The notes under the pieces: generated by a model
The model's input: the letters and a program-made list of their open reading frames with translations, nothing else
Database searches by the model: none
Told to the model about the DNA's origin: nothing
DNA from: Paracoccaceae bacterium
GTDB lineage: Bacteria > Pseudomonadota > Alphaproteobacteria > Rhodobacterales > Rhodobacteraceae
NCBI GenBank assembly: GCA_027030435.1
Contig: JALVEX010000358.1
Location: 1-8,069, forward strand
Direction: 5' to 3'
Length of the DNA stretch: 8,069 nt
Position numbers and translations under genes: made by a program
Part shown: in pieces, positions 1-6,994 of the stretch
Position numbering within the stretch: position 1 is the stretch's first letter
Layout: every line of letters starts with the position of its first letter

Positions 1-1
1 C

Positions 2-1378
<1,377 letters not shown>

Positions 1379-1385
1379 AATTTCC

Positions 1386-1420
1386 TGCCTCCGGCGGGGA
1401 TATTTGCAGACCAGTGATGG
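1386..1420 (+). repeat. Intergenic repeat element, copy 1 (GGATAT...CCAGTGATGG)
   Basis: Starts 7 bases after the stop of the FAD oxidoreductase. Positions 1398-1420 match 3660-3682 at 19 of 23 bases, with GGATAT and CCAGTGATGG identical. The preceding TGCCTCCGGCG can fold into a short GC stem with a TCC loop followed by ATATTT, so it may help end transcription. I recall similar CCTCCGGCGGGGATATTT-type strings after stop codons in Rhodobacteraceae genomes; that recollection was not tested here. Confidence 0.6.
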
Positions 1421-1456
1421 GGAACAGGGGCACAGGCGAAACGCAAGCGGCGCGGC

Positions 1457-2404
1457 TCAGGCGATCCAGTCGAAAAAATCCGCGCCGGCGAGGGATTTCA
1501 GGCGTTCGGCAAGTGCCCGGCCCATTTCGGCAGCGTCTTCGAAGGGGCCGCGCTCTTCGCCGGCGTGTGCCTCGCTGCCATCCGGGCGCAGGATCTCGCC
1601 GCGCAGATGGAGGTGATCCCCGTGCAGCGTGGCAAGGCCGGCGATCGGGGTTTCGCAGGAGCCGTCGAGGGTTGCGAGAAAGGCGCGCTCGGCCGCGAGG
1701 CGGTGGCCCGTTTCGGCATCGTGGATGGCTTCGAGCATGGCGGCCACGCGCACATCGCCCGCGCGCCGTTCGATCCCGATTGCGCCCTGGGCCACGGCGG
1801 GCAGCATTTCATCTGGCGAGATCGCGATGCGGGGCACATCCTCGTAACCGAGGCGATTGAGGCCCGCCATGGCGAGAAAGGTGCAATCGGCCATGCCCTG
1901 CTCGAGCTTTTTGAGGCGGGTCTGAACATTGCCGCGGAATTCTACCACCTGAAGATCGGGGCGCTTGTGCAGGATCTGGGCGCTGCGGCGCAGACTCGAG
2001 GTGCCCACCACGGCGCCGGGCACAAGCGCATCGAGGCTCTTGACATGGGGGGAGATGAAGGCATCGCGCACATCCTCGCGCGGCAGGTAGCAATCGAGGA
2101 GCAGCCCTTCGGGCTGGAGCACCGGCATGTCCTTCATCGAATGCACGGCAATATCGATCGCCCCGGAGATGAGATCTTCCTCGATCTCCTTCGTGAACAG
2201 CCCCTTGCCGCCGATATCCTTCAGCGGGCGATCCTGCACGCGATCGCCGGTGGTGGTGATCACCACGATCTCGAAGGCGGCTTGTGGCAGATCGAAGGCG
2301 TGGGCCAGACGCTCGCGGGTTTCATGGGCCTGCGCGAGGGCGAGCGGCGAGCCGCGGGTGCCGATCCTGAGCGGCTGGGAGGGGGAGGGGAGATCCTGTT
2401 TCAT
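1457..2404 (-). CDS. hemC: Hydroxymethylbilane synthase (porphobilinogen deaminase)
   Basis: Cytosolic enzyme that condenses four porphobilinogens into hydroxymethylbilane using a covalently bound dipyrromethane cofactor. The 315-residue product has the N-terminal RIGTRGSPLALAQA (13-26), GGKGLFTKEIE (65-75), the catalytic Asp in AVHSMKDMP (D92), the arginine-rich substrate site GTSSLRRSAQ with R139/R140, FRGNVQTR (R157, R163), and the cofactor Cys in LDGSCETPIAG (C250). No essential residue is missing and length is normal for the family. The frame stays open upstream of codon 2404, but the ATG at 2404-2402 is preceded by AAGGGCAAC and begins just ahead of the conserved RIGTRGS strand, so the upstream extension is not coding. 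Divergent from hemE with 111 bases between the starts. Confidence 0.97.
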   Translation of the reverse strand: MKQDLPSPSQPLRIGTRGSPLALAQAHETRERLAHAFDLPQAAFEIVVITTTGDRVQDRPLKDIGGKGLFTKEIEEDLISGAIDIAVHSMKDMPVLQPEGLLLDCYLPREDVRDAFISPHVKSLDALVPGAVVGTSSLRRSAQILHKRPDLQVVEFRGNVQTRLKKLEQGMADCTFLAMAGLNRLGYEDVPRIAISPDEMLPAVAQGAIGIERRAGDVRVAAMLEAIHDAETGHRLAAERAFLATLDGSCETPIAGLATLHGDHLHLRGEILRPDGSEAHAGEERGPFEDAAEMGRALAERLKSLAGADFFDWIA

Positions 2405-2411
2405 GTTGCCC

Positions 2412-2440
2412 TTGATAGACGCGGCATAAGGCCCTGACAA
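2412..2440 (-). promoter_or_regulatory. Candidate sigma70-like promoter of hemC
   Basis: On the minus strand TTGTCA (2440-2435) and TATCAA (2417-2412) are separated by 17 bases, close to the -35/-10 consensus. The -10 lies only 7 bases from the ATG, so a transcript started here would be almost leaderless; that makes the call uncertain. Confidence 0.3.
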
Positions 2441-2462
2441 CGCCAAAAGGAAAGCTTGCGGC

Positions 2463-2468
2463 TTGACA
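2463..2468 (+). promoter_or_regulatory. Consensus -35 hexamer upstream of hemE
   Basis: A perfect TTGACA 48 bases before the hemE ATG. At 16-18 bases downstream the sequence is G-rich (around GAGTGC) and resembles no good -10; GATAAC at 2494-2499 is 25 bases away, too far for a standard promoter. It may need an activator or use a degenerate -10. Confidence 0.3.
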
Positions 2469-2515
2469 TCCGCGCGCACTCGGGGGAGTGCGGGATAACG
2501 AGGAAAGGAATGGGC

Positions 2516-3553
2516 ATGAGCGAGGAAAAGAAGCTTCTGCGTGCGCTTCGCGGCGAGGTGATGGATGTGCCGCCGGTATGGATGATGCGTCAGGCCGGGC
2601 GTTACCTGCCGGAGTACAGGGAAACGCGGGCAAAGGCGGGGGATTTCCTTTCGCTGTGCTACAATCCCGAGCTCGCGGCGGAGGTGACGCTCCAGCCGAT
2701 CCGCCGTTTCGGCTTTGATGCGGCGATCCTTTTCGCCGATATTCTTCTGGTGCCTCAGGCGCTTGGCGCTGACTTGTGGTTTGTTGCAGGGGAAGGCCCG
2801 CGACTTTCGACGATCACGACCCCGGGCGAATTGGCCGCGCTGAAATCGGTGGAGGAGATCCACGAGACCCTCGCGCCGGTATATGAAACCGTGCGCATCC
2901 TGGCGCGGGAACTGCCGCAGGAAACCGCGCTGATCGGCTTTGCCGGCGCTCCCTGGACGGTGGCCACCTACATGATTGCAGGGCGGGGCACGCCGGATCA
3001 GGGCCCTGCGCACCGGCTGAAGGCGGAGGACCGCGCCACATTCGAGGCCCTTCTCGAGCGCATCACCGAAGCCACCATCGAATATCTTTCACGCCAGATC
3101 GAGGCCGGGGCGGAGGTGGTGAAGCTGTTTGACAGCTGGGCGGGATCGCTCAGGGGCGATGATTTCAGCGCCTATGCGCTGGAGCCGGCGAAGCGGATCA
3201 TCGGCGAGCTGAAGCGGCGCCACCCGGGCATACCGGTGATCGCCTTCCCGCGTGAGGCGGGCGAGAACTACATCGGATTTTCCCGCGCCACCGGCGCCGA
3301 TTGCGTGGCGCTCGACAATTCCGTGGATGCTGAATGGGCGGCGCGGCATGTGCAGAAGGATGGCTGCGTGCAGGGCAATCTTGCGCCCCGACACATGGTG
3401 ACGGGAGGGCAGGCGCTGATCGACGAGACGCGGCGCATTCGCGATGCCTTTGCCGGCGGGCCGCATATCTTCAACCTCGGCCATGGAATCACCCCGGATG
3501 CGGATCCGGACAATGTGCAGCTGATGATCGATACGCTGCGCGAGGCGCGATAG
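2516..3553 (+). CDS. hemE: Uroporphyrinogen decarboxylase
   Basis: Cytosolic enzyme that removes four carboxyl groups from uroporphyrinogen III to give coproporphyrinogen III. The 345-residue product carries the N-terminal signature PPVWMMRQAGRYLPEYR (residues 19-35, with R25 and R29 of the substrate site), the catalytic Asp in LFADILLVPQALG (D75), and the second signature GFAGAPWTVATYMIAGRG (141-158, with Y152). The C-terminal half has KLFDSWAG and HIFNLGHGI, also typical. The start is chosen at 2516 because AAGGA (2505-2509) lies six bases ahead and the protein then begins with the usual short polar leader before LLRAL. ATG 2510 (two residues longer) is possible, but it overlaps that ribosome site. 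Transcribed away from hemC, as in other Rhodobacterales. Confidence 0.97.
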   Translation: MSEEKKLLRALRGEVMDVPPVWMMRQAGRYLPEYRETRAKAGDFLSLCYNPELAAEVTLQPIRRFGFDAAILFADILLVPQALGADLWFVAGEGPRLSTITTPGELAALKSVEEIHETLAPVYETVRILARELPQETALIGFAGAPWTVATYMIAGRGTPDQGPAHRLKAEDRATFEALLERITEATIEYLSRQIEAGAEVVKLFDSWAGSLRGDDFSAYALEPAKRIIGELKRRHPGIPVIAFPREAGENYIGFSRATGADCVALDNSVDAEWAARHVQKDGCVQGNLAPRHMVTGGQALIDETRRIRDAFAGGPHIFNLGHGITPDADPDNVQLMIDTLREAR

Positions 3554-3659
3554 GCTCCGGGCGGGGCAAAGAGAAATCCAGCCGAACCAACCATCCGGCC
3601 TGCCTGCACCGCCGGAGCGGGAGCTGCCCGTCATTCTACGCCCCAGTCCCGCGCCCCCC

Positions 3660-3682
3660 GGATATCTTGAAACCAGTGATGG
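3660..3682 (+). repeat. Intergenic repeat element, copy 2
   Basis: GGATAT, a variable middle and CCAGTGATGG, matching copy 1 (1398-1420) at 19 of 23 positions and in the same orientation. It lies about 106 bases after the hemE stop and 17 bases before the terminator hairpin. The GC-rich flank (GCGCCCCCC) differs from copy 1, so only the core is conserved. Confidence 0.55.
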
Positions 3683-3698
3683 AATGAGTGGCGGAATG

Positions 3699-3728
3699 AA
3701 AGAGGGCGGCAGGAGGCCGCCCTTTGCT
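3699..3728. terminator. Bidirectional Rho-independent terminator between hemE and the AHL synthase gene
   Basis: GGGCGGC (3704-3710), loop AGGAG, GCCGCCC (3716-3722): a perfect 7-bp GC stem. The plus strand continues with TTTGCTTT, and the minus strand continues with CTCTTTCATT after the stem, so it can serve both the plus-strand hemE transcript and the minus-strand synthase transcript ending at 3758. Confidence 0.8.
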
Positions 3729-3757
3729 TTCGGTATTTGGTGGGTGCCCGGCCTGGC

Positions 3758-4399
3758 TCAGCTCGCGAGGCTGAGGGCTGGTTGCGGCGCGAAGACATCG
3801 TGGCGGATGCCGGAGAATTCGCGGATATTGTTGATCCGCTGCTGGCTGCAATCCATCAGCGCCGCCAGGGCGGTGACCTTGCCCATGGGCTTGGGGCTTC
3901 CGAGATAGCCATAGGGCGCATTGCCCGAGCGCTTCAGAACCCGGTCCATCACCGGATCGATCACCGCCACTGCGTCCTTGATCCCCGCCTGGAGGCCGTA
4001 TTCGAAGGCACCGATCATCACTTCGCTGGTCACGTAGGAGATCGAGCGCGGGTGCTTGCCGCGGGTGAGTTTCTTCGTGTCCACGCAAAAGCGCGTGGCT
4101 TCCCACACCCGGCTGCTGCGGATCGGCGGCTCGCCATCAAGGAGGCAGGAGAACACGTCCGAGAGCATGTGCGGCCCGGTTGTCTGCAACAGGCGCATGC
4201 AGCCCACCACATCGCCATCCTCATCCACGCTGATCACATGGGCGGGATCGAGATCATCAAACTGATCGATCTCCCGCCCGTTGACGACATTGACTTCCCA
4301 GCCGAGCCGCCCCTCGAAGACGCGAGCGCGCAACTGGAACATGGCATCGAGAAGCTCGGGATATTCGTGTTTGTTCAGTGAATCGACGATAATGATCAT
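3758..4399 (-). CDS. Acyl-homoserine-lactone synthase, LuxI family
   Basis: Makes an N-acyl-L-homoserine lactone signal from S-adenosylmethionine and an acyl-carrier-protein-bound acyl chain. The 213-residue product has the full set of residues regarded as invariant in LuxI proteins, spaced as expected: R24, F28, W34 (RLGWEV), E43, D45, D48 (GREIDQFDD), R69, F83, E100 and R103 (WEATRFCVD). At the position where synthases of 3-oxo-acyl signals often carry Thr, my by-eye alignment puts I147 (VAVIDPVMDR); if right, this weakly favours an unsubstituted or other non-3-oxo chain. Start: ATG at 4399-4397 with AGGGGA six bases upstream. It lies downstream of a LuxR-type gene on the same strand, and a lux-box-like palindrome precedes it, which suggests positive feedback. 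Length is normal. Confidence 0.96.
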   Translation of the reverse strand: MIIIVDSLNKHEYPELLDAMFQLRARVFEGRLGWEVNVVNGREIDQFDDLDPAHVISVDEDGDVVGCMRLLQTTGPHMLSDVFSCLLDGEPPIRSSRVWEATRFCVDTKKLTRGKHPRSISYVTSEVMIGAFEYGLQAGIKDAVAVIDPVMDRVLKRSGNAPYGYLGSPKPMGKVTALAALMDCSQQRINNIREFSGIRHDVFAPQPALSLAS

Positions 4400-4456
4400 G
4401 GCATTTCCCCTTTTGTTTCTGAAACCTACATTCGGGGAAAAATTCGTTAACTGCTA

Positions 4457-4472
4457 TACGGGTATTCCCGTA
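4457..4472 (-). promoter_or_regulatory. Lux-box-like inverted repeat upstream of the AHL synthase gene
   Basis: TACGGG-TATT-CCCGTA: perfect 6-bp arms around a 4-base centre, the only such palindrome in the 120-base gap before the synthase ATG. Its near edge is 57 bases from the ATG. If it is centred near -42 as in class-II lux promoters, transcription would start around 4422, giving a roughly 22-base leader that includes the ribosome site. No strong -10 is visible, as is common at activator-dependent promoters. Confidence 0.6.
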
Positions 4473-4497
4473 AAATGCCCGCATTGGGCGATTTTTT
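4471..4497. terminator. Weak bidirectional terminator between the LuxR-type gene and the synthase gene
   Basis: GCCC (4477-4480), loop GCATT, GGGC (4486-4489). The minus strand runs into TTTTA (4475-4471) after the stem and the plus strand into a six-T run (4492-4497). The stem is short, so termination of the luxR transcript would be partial. It sits directly beside the lux-box-like site. Confidence 0.35.
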
Positions 4498-4519
4498 CTC
4501 TTTCCGGTAGATCGGCGAT

Positions 4520-5221
4520 CTATTTCGGGTAGATCAACCCAAGGCCGATCGCGCGCCCCACGGCCTGCACCGTGGTGAGAGCGCCGAGCTTCTCGCGCGC
4601 GCTTCTCAGATGCACCTCGACAGTGCGATCGGAGATCAGAAGGATATCACCGATATCCTGCATCGTCTTGCCCGCGGCCACCCATTGCAGCACCTCGCGC
4701 TCGCGCGCCGAAAGCTTCGGCTGGCGCAGCGCCCGTGAGATCACATCCGAGCGCATCACCGCATCATGCATGTGGACAGCCGCCATCTGCAGCTGGGCGA
4801 TGATCTCGGGAATGAGCTTTTTCCATTCCGCATCGGAGCACTGGCGAGTGACGCTCAGCAGCCCGCGATCACCGTAAGGCCCGCGCACGGGGATGGTCAA
4901 CCCCTTCTCGGGAATCCCGAAATCACTGGCGGCGCAGAACACGGCCTCGAACTTCTCGTCGCGCTGGAAGCGCGACCAATCCACAGGCGCGATGCTGAGG
5001 GCTGCACGGTGGATGGTCGGATCAACAAGATGCAGGTTGCGCCGCATGTAATGCATCTTCCAGGCATCGGGGTAGTTCGCATAGCCCTGCACCGCCCCGC
5101 TGACGGGGCTTGTGGTGGCATAGGAGCCGTAATCGAGACCGAGGCGGTCGCACAGCTGATCGAGGAACATCTGATGATGCTCCGGGCTGCTGTCAACGGT
5201 GCTGAGATCAATCAGATCCAT
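4520..5221 (-). CDS. LuxR-family AHL-responsive transcriptional regulator (canonical)
   Basis: A 233-residue regulator with an N-terminal autoinducer-binding domain (about 1-165) and a C-terminal LuxR-type HTH (170-230). The six residues that define AHL pockets in TraR/LuxR are all present: W54, Y58, D67, P68, W82 and G107 (GLTIPVRG). The HTH has LSAREREVLQWVAAGKT (170-186) and the recognition segment SDRTVEVHLRSAREKLGA. It is the most likely cognate receptor of the synthase encoded next downstream, binding the signal and then the palindrome at 4457-4472. Whether it activates or represses cannot be read from sequence. Start: ATG at 5221 with GGAG eight bases upstream. It lies 48 bases after the stop of the upstream regulator on the same strand, so the two may share a transcript. 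Confidence 0.95.
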   Translation of the reverse strand: MDLIDLSTVDSSPEHHQMFLDQLCDRLGLDYGSYATTSPVSGAVQGYANYPDAWKMHYMRRNLHLVDPTIHRAALSIAPVDWSRFQRDEKFEAVFCAASDFGIPEKGLTIPVRGPYGDRGLLSVTRQCSDAEWKKLIPEIIAQLQMAAVHMHDAVMRSDVISRALRQPKLSAREREVLQWVAAGKTMQDIGDILLISDRTVEVHLRSAREKLGALTTVQAVGRAIGLGLIYPK

Positions 5222-5269
5222 GCGCGTTGCTCCATGCCTCGGCCGTCATGCCCCGGCCCCGCGCCGAAG

Positions 5270-5887
5270 CTAGAGCAGCCCCTTGCGCGATGCGATCGAT
5301 GCGGCCTGTGCGGCTGTCTTGGCGCCCATCTTTTTGATCGAGCCCTTCAGCCGTGCCTTGACGGCACTTTGCGATATACCGAGCGCATAGGCAATTTCTT
5401 TCTGCCGCATGCCGCTGGCAAGCAGGCGAAGGGCATCGATCTGGGCCTGAGTGAGATTGCCCTCAACCTTCATGCTGTTGTGATCGGCAAGCAGCTCCTC
5501 ATGCAGGCGCTGCATCTCCTCATCGGTGAATTCGCGATCGGAGCGCGCGAAAAAGCCAAGGCTGCGCATGGGGTGCTCGCTCTCGCCCGGAATGCAGGCC
5601 ACGGCGCCATAGGTGAGGCCATGCGCGGCATAGGAGCGCAGAACGTTGGCAGGATCGAGCGGGGCCAGTTCGCTCCAGCGGATCACGCCCTCGTTTCCAT
5701 AGGCCCAGCGCATCAGAGGATCGTCGAGTGCGAGGCCACGCACGGTGTATTCCTCGATCCAGGCGGCGGGGAAGGTATTCAGCTCCTCTTCAGGAGCATA
5801 AAATCCGAGCCAGAGCGCGATATAACACCCCGCGGGCGCAATTTCGCAATAAGTTTGTTCCCATCTCTCGAGCAAGGGGTTAGACAT
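5270..5887 (-). CDS. Short LuxR-family regulator with autoinducer-binding-like domain and intact HTH
   Basis: A 205-residue protein, shorter than typical LuxR proteins (about 230-250). The N-terminal part matches an autoinducer-binding domain, with W43, Y47, D56, P57 and W71 at the spacing of the AHL-pocket residues, and a Gly-rich AAHGLTYGA segment around G90. The HTH (about 145-205) is complete: LTQAQIDALRLLASGMRQ, then KEIAYALGISQSAVKARL, then KKMGAK. It may bind an AHL or a related ligand, but the ligand is unknown. The closest relative in view is the divergent gene at 5943-6431; pocket spacing W-Y-DP-W and the GFFAR motif are shared. Start: ATG at 5887-5885, without a clear Shine-Dalgarno sequence; this codon overlaps an unused plus-strand ATG at 5886. 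The upstream promoter was not identified. Confidence 0.88.
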   Translation of the reverse strand: MSNPLLERWEQTYCEIAPAGCYIALWLGFYAPEEELNTFPAAWIEEYTVRGLALDDPLMRWAYGNEGVIRWSELAPLDPANVLRSYAAHGLTYGAVACIPGESEHPMRSLGFFARSDREFTDEEMQRLHEELLADHNSMKVEGNLTQAQIDALRLLASGMRQKEIAYALGISQSAVKARLKGSIKKMGAKTAAQAASIASRKGLL

Positions 5888-5909
5888 GACCGGAAATCTT
5901 AACTATTCT
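5881..5909 (+). promoter_or_regulatory. Candidate promoter of the HTH-less LuxR-like gene
   Basis: TAGACA (5881-5886, 5 of 6 to consensus) and TATTCT (5904-5909, 4 of 6) are separated by 17 bases. Transcription would start near 5916, giving a leader of about 27 bases to the ATG at 5943 and excluding the upstream ATG at 5886. The -35 overlaps the start codon of the divergent regulator, so the two genes may interfere with each other. Confidence 0.4.
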
Positions 5910-5942
5910 GCCTCGGGGCGCACACACACTTACGGTTCCTTC

Positions 5943-6431
5943 ATGAAACAACCAAAAGACATTCGCGAGATTCTGCAGCGCATGGTTGCATCGGGGGATT
6001 GGGTCTTCGCTATAGGTGTTCGTATTCGTTTTAGCAATCCCATGCTGCTTTACCAGACCTATCCTGAAGAGTGGATCGATCACTATGAAGCAAACGGCCT
6101 GCTTCTGAAGGATCCAACGATACGCTGGGGGCTCACCCATACAGGGCTGTGCGATTGGGCGGATCTGAAGAGCAAGGATCGCCATGGCGTGCTCGAGGAG
6201 GCTGCCGGCCACGGCCTGCGCCACGGGATCGCCGTTTCCGTCGGCGGCCCCAAGGAAAGAACGCTTGGCTTCTTCGCCCGTGAGGAGCCCCCCTTCACCC
6301 CGGAAGAAAAGGCACTTGCCCAGGCCCTTGTGCAGGAGCTGCATGACGCAACGGAAGGTCTGGCCGCGCTGCCGGAAGAGGAGCTCGATGCCTATCGTGC
6401 GCTTTCGGTGGGTCTGAATGCCCGCGGGTAA
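5943..6431 (+). CDS. LuxR-like autoinducer-binding-domain protein lacking most of its HTH
   Basis: A 162-residue paralogue of the divergent neighbour at 5270-5887. Pocket residues W44, Y48, D57, P58 and W72 sit exactly one position later than in the neighbour, followed by the matching GHGLRHG and LGFFAR segments. The neighbour continues through a complete HTH, but this protein ends at LDAYRALSVGLNARG: the counterpart of HTH helix 1 is present and the rest, including the recognition helix, is missing. It therefore cannot bind DNA in the usual LuxR way. It may bind signal and titrate it, form inactive dimers with a full-length LuxR (as truncated TrlR does with TraR in Agrobacterium), or be decaying. 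Start at 5943 is chosen because it gives the same N-terminal length as the paralogue and fits the promoter. ATG 5886 has a better ribosome site (AAGGGG) but would add 19 unmatched residues. Its 5' half looks more AT-rich than its neighbours. Confidence 0.75.
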   Translation: MKQPKDIREILQRMVASGDWVFAIGVRIRFSNPMLLYQTYPEEWIDHYEANGLLLKDPTIRWGLTHTGLCDWADLKSKDRHGVLEEAAGHGLRHGIAVSVGGPKERTLGFFAREEPPFTPEEKALAQALVQELHDATEGLAALPEEELDAYRALSVGLNARG

Positions 6432-6458
6432 GAACAACCTCTTGAAAACAAATCAGTC

Positions 6459-6480
6459 ATCGTTTCAGACGATTGTTCTC
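6459..6480 (+). terminator. Possible weak terminator after the HTH-less gene
   Basis: ATCGT, loop TTCAG, ACGAT (6459-6473), followed by TGTTCT. The stem has only 5 bp and the T-run is poor. An outer pair AGAACAA (6431-6437) / TTGTTCT (6473-6479) offers an alternative fold. Confidence 0.25.
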
Positions 6481-6782
6481 CGGAGGTATGGACCACTATC
6501 TCAAATGGGTTCGCGGGGGCGAAATCACGCCATGCGATACAGTGATTGAATGCGCGGGTTTCATGGCGATATGCACAGAGGAGACGGCCCCTGACCAGCG
6601 CCGTGACCCGGCCCGCAGGATCTGCCATCGTCATGCCCTTCCCGCCCTTCTGCCGGGATTGGCGCATATCCGGGACAGCCGTCACTGACAGCCCCCATTT
6701 CAACGCCCGGACATTCGGGCCAGAGCCCGGAGAGCCAGACACCATCGGACCCGGCGCGCGCATGGCATGAAACAAATGAAAC

Positions 6783-6837
6783 ATTGTTCACAATCTGAGA
6801 AAACACTGTGCATAAAATCACACATGCGATTTTATGC
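6783..6837 (+). promoter_or_regulatory. AT-rich promoter/operator-like block upstream of deoC
   Basis: Contains the palindrome ATTGT-TC-ACAAT (6783-6794) and a perfect 10-bp inverted repeat GCATAAAATC / GATTTTATGC (6810-6819 and 6828-6837, 8-base loop). TTCACA (6787-6792) and CATAAA (6811-6816), 18 bases apart, make a plausible -35/-10. The palindrome then covers the -35 and the inverted repeat covers the -10 and start site, which is where repressor operators usually lie. Two copies of ATGAAACA (6767-6774, 6776-6783) abut the block. The regulator is unknown. Confidence 0.5.
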
Positions 6838-6840
6838 CTA

Positions 6841-6892
6841 TCCGGCAACAATACCCACGGAAGACTGCCTTTCATCTGCATGTTGCGCCGGA
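6841..6892 (+). other. Possible stem-loop in the deoC leader
   Basis: TCCGGCAACA (6841-6850) can pair with TGTTGCGCCGGA (6881-6892) as a 10-bp stem with a 2-base bulge and a 30-base loop. It begins four bases after the 6810-6837 inverted repeat. It matches no riboswitch class I recognise. Confidence 0.25.
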
Positions 6893-6988
6893 AGAGCGAA
6901 TCAATGCGGGCCTGTTGCCCGCCCCGCCTCTTGACCTCGCGCCCCCTCGTGCCATACCCCGAAAACCATCCGTCAATGCGGCCAGAAA

Positions 6989-6994
6989 AGGAGG
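6989..6994 (+). promoter_or_regulatory. Strong ribosome binding site ahead of an alternative deoC start (TTG 7000)
   Basis: A perfect AGGAGG five bases before an in-frame TTG at 7000. This would give deoC 11 extra residues (339 in all). The ATG at 7033 has only AGGA, seven bases upstream, but fits the family N-terminus better. Confidence 0.45.

Noticed and set aside
1565..2437. 290-residue plus-strand open frame opposite hemC
   Set aside because: Shadow of a GC-rich coding strand; no recognisable motif and it lies wholly over hemC.
2405..2515. PpsR/CrtJ-type site (TGT-N12-ACA) between hemC and hemE
   Set aside because: No match; the nearest is TGT at 2404 with ACG at the second half.
2405..3013. 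N-terminal extension of hemC up to 518 residues
   Set aside because: The open frame upstream of ATG 2404 runs antisense to hemE and has no HemC similarity; the conserved domain begins 12 residues after the chosen start.
3554..3618. Inverted repeat GCTCCGG / CCGGAGC after the hemE stop as a terminator
   Set aside because: The arms are 51 bases apart and there is no T-run; the hairpin at 3704-3722 is far better.
4766..5902. 378-residue plus-strand open frame opposite both LuxR-type genes
   Set aside because: Long, but the minus-strand genes have clear domains over the same bases; the frame reads like complement codons and matches no family.
6488..6688. 66-residue plus-strand open frame as a small gene
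   Set aside because: GGAGG is only one base from the ATG, composition is unremarkable and no family is recognised; kept only as a note in the intergenic description.
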